Part shown: in pieces, positions 62,483-64,000 of the stretch
Layout: every line of letters starts with the position of its first letter
Numbering within the stretch: position 1 is the stretch's first letter
DNA from: Pseudooctadecabacter jejudonensis
GTDB taxonomy: Bacteria > Pseudomonadota > Alphaproteobacteria > Rhodobacterales > Rhodobacteraceae
Direction: 5' to 3'
Assembly (NCBI RefSeq): GCF_900172275.1
Contig: NZ_FWFT01000002.1
Coordinates: 763,065 to 827,064, forward strand
DNA: 64,000 nt
Program-made: the position numbers and the translations under genes
The notes under the pieces: model-generated
The model's database searches: none
Seen by the model: only the letters and a program-made list of their open reading frames with translations
Told to the model about the DNA's origin: nothing

Positions 62483-63631
62483 ATGGACAATCGAGACGCA
62501 CGCGCGGCAACATATTTGATTATGGCGCTGTTTGCACTTCAGCCCATGGCCTTCGGGGCTTGGTTGGCCCTGATCCCCTATATCAAGGACACACTGTCGT
62601 TGGAGAAGGCCGATTTGGCCCTCGCCCTGTTGGGCATGCCAGTGGCCCTGATTGCGGTCTTGCAAGTGGCCAGTCGGATTGTGGCGCGGATCGGGATACG
62701 TCGAACCTTCATCTATCTGTTCCCGCTCCAGACCCTTGCTGTTTTGTTGCCGTTCTTCGCGACAGGTCAGACCTCGTTGTTTTTTGCGCTGGCCAGCCTC
62801 GGCGCAATCGTCGCCTTTATGGAGGTCGCGTTGAACACCTATGCTGGGCGACTGGAAAAGGAGGCTGATGTCATGATCATGTCGCGCTGCCATGGGTTTT
62901 GGGCGCTGGGCGTGACCGCTGGGTCCTTTATGGTGACGATGCTGTTTGGTCTCGGGCCTCTGGTGGCTGTACTTGCCGTGTGCGCTGTGTCTGCGGGTGT
63001 TGGAATATTTGCAGCAATGAACTTGCCAAAGCTCGCGGGACAAGAGGACGGTCCGGCCCCCAAGCCGCAAAAGCTACGGGATATGCCGCGCATCTTGTTT
63101 ATTATCGCGGCCTTCATGTTTCTCGTCACGATGGTCGAAGGCGCGATGACGGATTGGGCAGCTGTGTATTTGTCCGAACGTCAGGGCGGTGCACCCGAAG
63201 ACGCAGGCATCGCCGTGACAGTGTTTGCGGGCTTCCTCGCGGCGGGGCGGTTTGTCGGTGACTATATGAAGGCCCGGCTAGGTGCGCGCGGGGTGGCGCG
63301 GCTGACCGTTGGGTTGGCAATTGCCGGTCTTGGCTTGGCGACGATCCCTGAAGGACCGGTGTTTTTGTTCGCAGGGTTTGCGCTGTCGGGCTTGGGCGTT
63401 TCGATTGCATTCCCTCTGGGGGTTTCGGCGGCTGCGGGGTTGGACGACCAACACGAAGCACAGAACATCGCCACGATTGCCATGATTGCCATGTCGTCCT
63501 TTTTGATCGGCCCTCCGTTGATCGGGTTTCTTGCAGAATGGCTTACCCTTCGGACTGCGTTGATGTTGCTTGTGCCGGGGCTGGGGGTGGCGTGGATATT
63601 GGCGGGCACATTGCCTGCGAAAAGATCCTAG
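62483..63631 (+). CDS. major facilitator superfamily transporter
   Basis: A 382-residue membrane protein with about 12 hydrophobic helices. ALNTYAGRLEKEADVMIMSRCHGFWALG and EGAMTDWAAVYLSERQG are typical of the YbjJ-like branch of MFS. Cargo unknown. The ATG at 62483 is 37 bases after msrQ, and no terminator is evident in between, so they may be co-transcribed. It is the last protein gene in the window. Confidence 0.88.
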   Translation: MDNRDARAATYLIMALFALQPMAFGAWLALIPYIKDTLSLEKADLALALLGMPVALIAVLQVASRIVARIGIRRTFIYLFPLQTLAVLLPFFATGQTSLFFALASLGAIVAFMEVALNTYAGRLEKEADVMIMSRCHGFWALGVTAGSFMVTMLFGLGPLVAVLAVCAVSAGVGIFAAMNLPKLAGQEDGPAPKPQKLRDMPRILFIIAAFMFLVTMVEGAMTDWAAVYLSERQGGAPEDAGIAVTVFAGFLAAGRFVGDYMKARLGARGVARLTVGLAIAGLGLATIPEGPVFLFAGFALSGLGVSIAFPLGVSAAAGLDDQHEAQNIATIAMIAMSSFLIGPPLIGFLAEWLTLRTALMLLVPGLGVAWILAGTLPAKRS

Positions 63632-63850
63632 ACAGGAATCCACCCAAATGAGTCGCAGCAAATCAGCGATTCATTTAACCAAATCACCGGAAAACAGCGC
63701 CGAGGATTGAGTGGATAGTAGAAGGCAAGGCGCGGACCGCTACATCTAGGACATAGGACAATGCCCTACGCGCAATAATCCTGCGAATGACCCAAGGGCA
63801 AACGCAAGGGATGGCAAGCAACACTCTGAAAATATGGGTAAAATCGGAAA

Positions 63851-63884
63851 AGTGAGAAAAAATGAATTTTTCCGAAAAAAGGGG
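63851..63884 (+). promoter_or_regulatory. A/T-rich upstream element of the rRNA promoter
   Basis: The A- and T-tract-rich stretch, partly self-complementary around AATGAATTTTT, directly precedes the rRNA -35 box and suits an UP element or Fis-like bending site. The region 63632-63850 before it contains no gene and nothing I can name. Confidence 0.45.
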
Positions 63885-63913
63885 TTGCGGGTGTTTGTTA
63901 GTAACCGTAGAAC
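63885..63913 (+). promoter_or_regulatory. ribosomal RNA operon promoter
   Basis: TTGCGG and TAGAAC are separated by exactly 17 bases. The following CCCCCCTCACCGGCGGCGCTGA is the kind of start and leader seen ahead of rrn operons in this bacterial family. The gene itself is beyond the window. Confidence 0.7.
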
Positions 63914-64000
63914 CCCCCTCACCGGCGGCGCTGAGAGGCGCGGACGGGGCGCCAGACGGGTCGGACGGAGCGGAAACGCAGCCAGACGGAGACGAGGCGG
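63914..64000 (+). other. rRNA operon leader (start)
   Basis: A G/C-rich noncoding stretch with short repeated AGACGG/GGACGG words (at about 63953, 63964 and 63985), running to the window edge. It should be the transcribed leader before 16S rRNA, carrying antitermination and processing sequences. Only its beginning is seen. Confidence 0.55.

Noticed and set aside
63648..63673. Terminator after the final MFS gene
   Set aside because: An imperfect ATGAGTCG/CGATTCAT hairpin is present but A/T-rich, with a poor T-run; too weak to call.

Overview
The window looks like a 64 kb piece of a Rhodobacteraceae (Roseobacter-group, marine alphaproteobacterium) chromosome. The evidence is the high G+C content, strong AGGAG-type ribosome sites, the singlet-oxygen pair rpoE-chrR with its divergent FAD oxidoreductase/DUF1365/transporter/DUF3833/SDR operon, DinB with an N-terminal zinc ribbon, Rhodobacteraceae-style rRNA promoter sequence at the right edge, and paired GcvT-domain FAD dehydrogenases. 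No prophage, insertion sequence, CRISPR array or integrase is visible. Most of it is core chromosome with a few accessory insertions.

Layout. 1-8.3 kb: end of a LysE-type exporter, a GFA-family zinc protein, then a methyl-catabolic operon (GcvT-type FAD dehydrogenase, homocysteine S-methyltransferase, second GcvT-type FAD dehydrogenase, small membrane protein) likely demethylating glycine betaine, dimethylglycine or sarcosine, followed by rarD and an rluA-type gene. 8.3-13.8 kb: an unusual kinase-like protein, an aldehyde dehydrogenase divergent from a 1-Cys peroxiredoxin, two tandem L,D-transpeptidases and an outer-membrane barrel protein. 14-24.1 kb: the rbfA-truB-rpsO-pnp translation/RNA-decay set on the minus strand, spread apart by a LysR regulator with a divergent SbtA-type bicarbonate transporter, an rRNA methyltransferase, an RTX-repeat protein, a DUF1643 protein, a VOC protein and a DUF2233 protein.

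24.1-36.1 kb: housekeeping on the plus strand (dapB, rsmB, a heparinase-fold protein, purH, lspA, a lipoprotein, two M16 peptidases, mutL). 36.2-43.1 kb: two lipoproteins, then rpoE-chrR and the divergent five-gene operon presumed to act in membrane-lipid protection. 43.1-48.2 kb: a saccharopine dehydrogenase-like gene and three poorly characterised proteins: an internally duplicated cytosolic protein, a cysteine-free degenerate caspase-fold secreted protein with peptidoglycan-binding domains, and a secreted protein with three PPC-like domains. This is the least explained block.

48.3-63.6 kb: rpmJ, tRNA-Val(GAC), N-formylglutamate amidohydrolase, dinB, an SPFH/NfeD pair, two tiny tandem paralogs next to pyrF, clpB, an SDR, a fasciclin protein, a membrane-anchored FMN glutamate synthase-like protein, msrP and msrQ (separated by a probable gene remnant) and an MFS transporter. 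The final 150 bases hold a ribosomal RNA promoter and the start of the leader; the 16S gene should begin just beyond the window.

Noncoding structure is rich. It includes AT-rich perfect palindromes between convergent genes, a dispersed intergenic element found at three places, a 25-base tandem hairpin repeat, paired palindromes in the aldehyde dehydrogenase/peroxiredoxin promoter, and a palindrome next to the LysR start.
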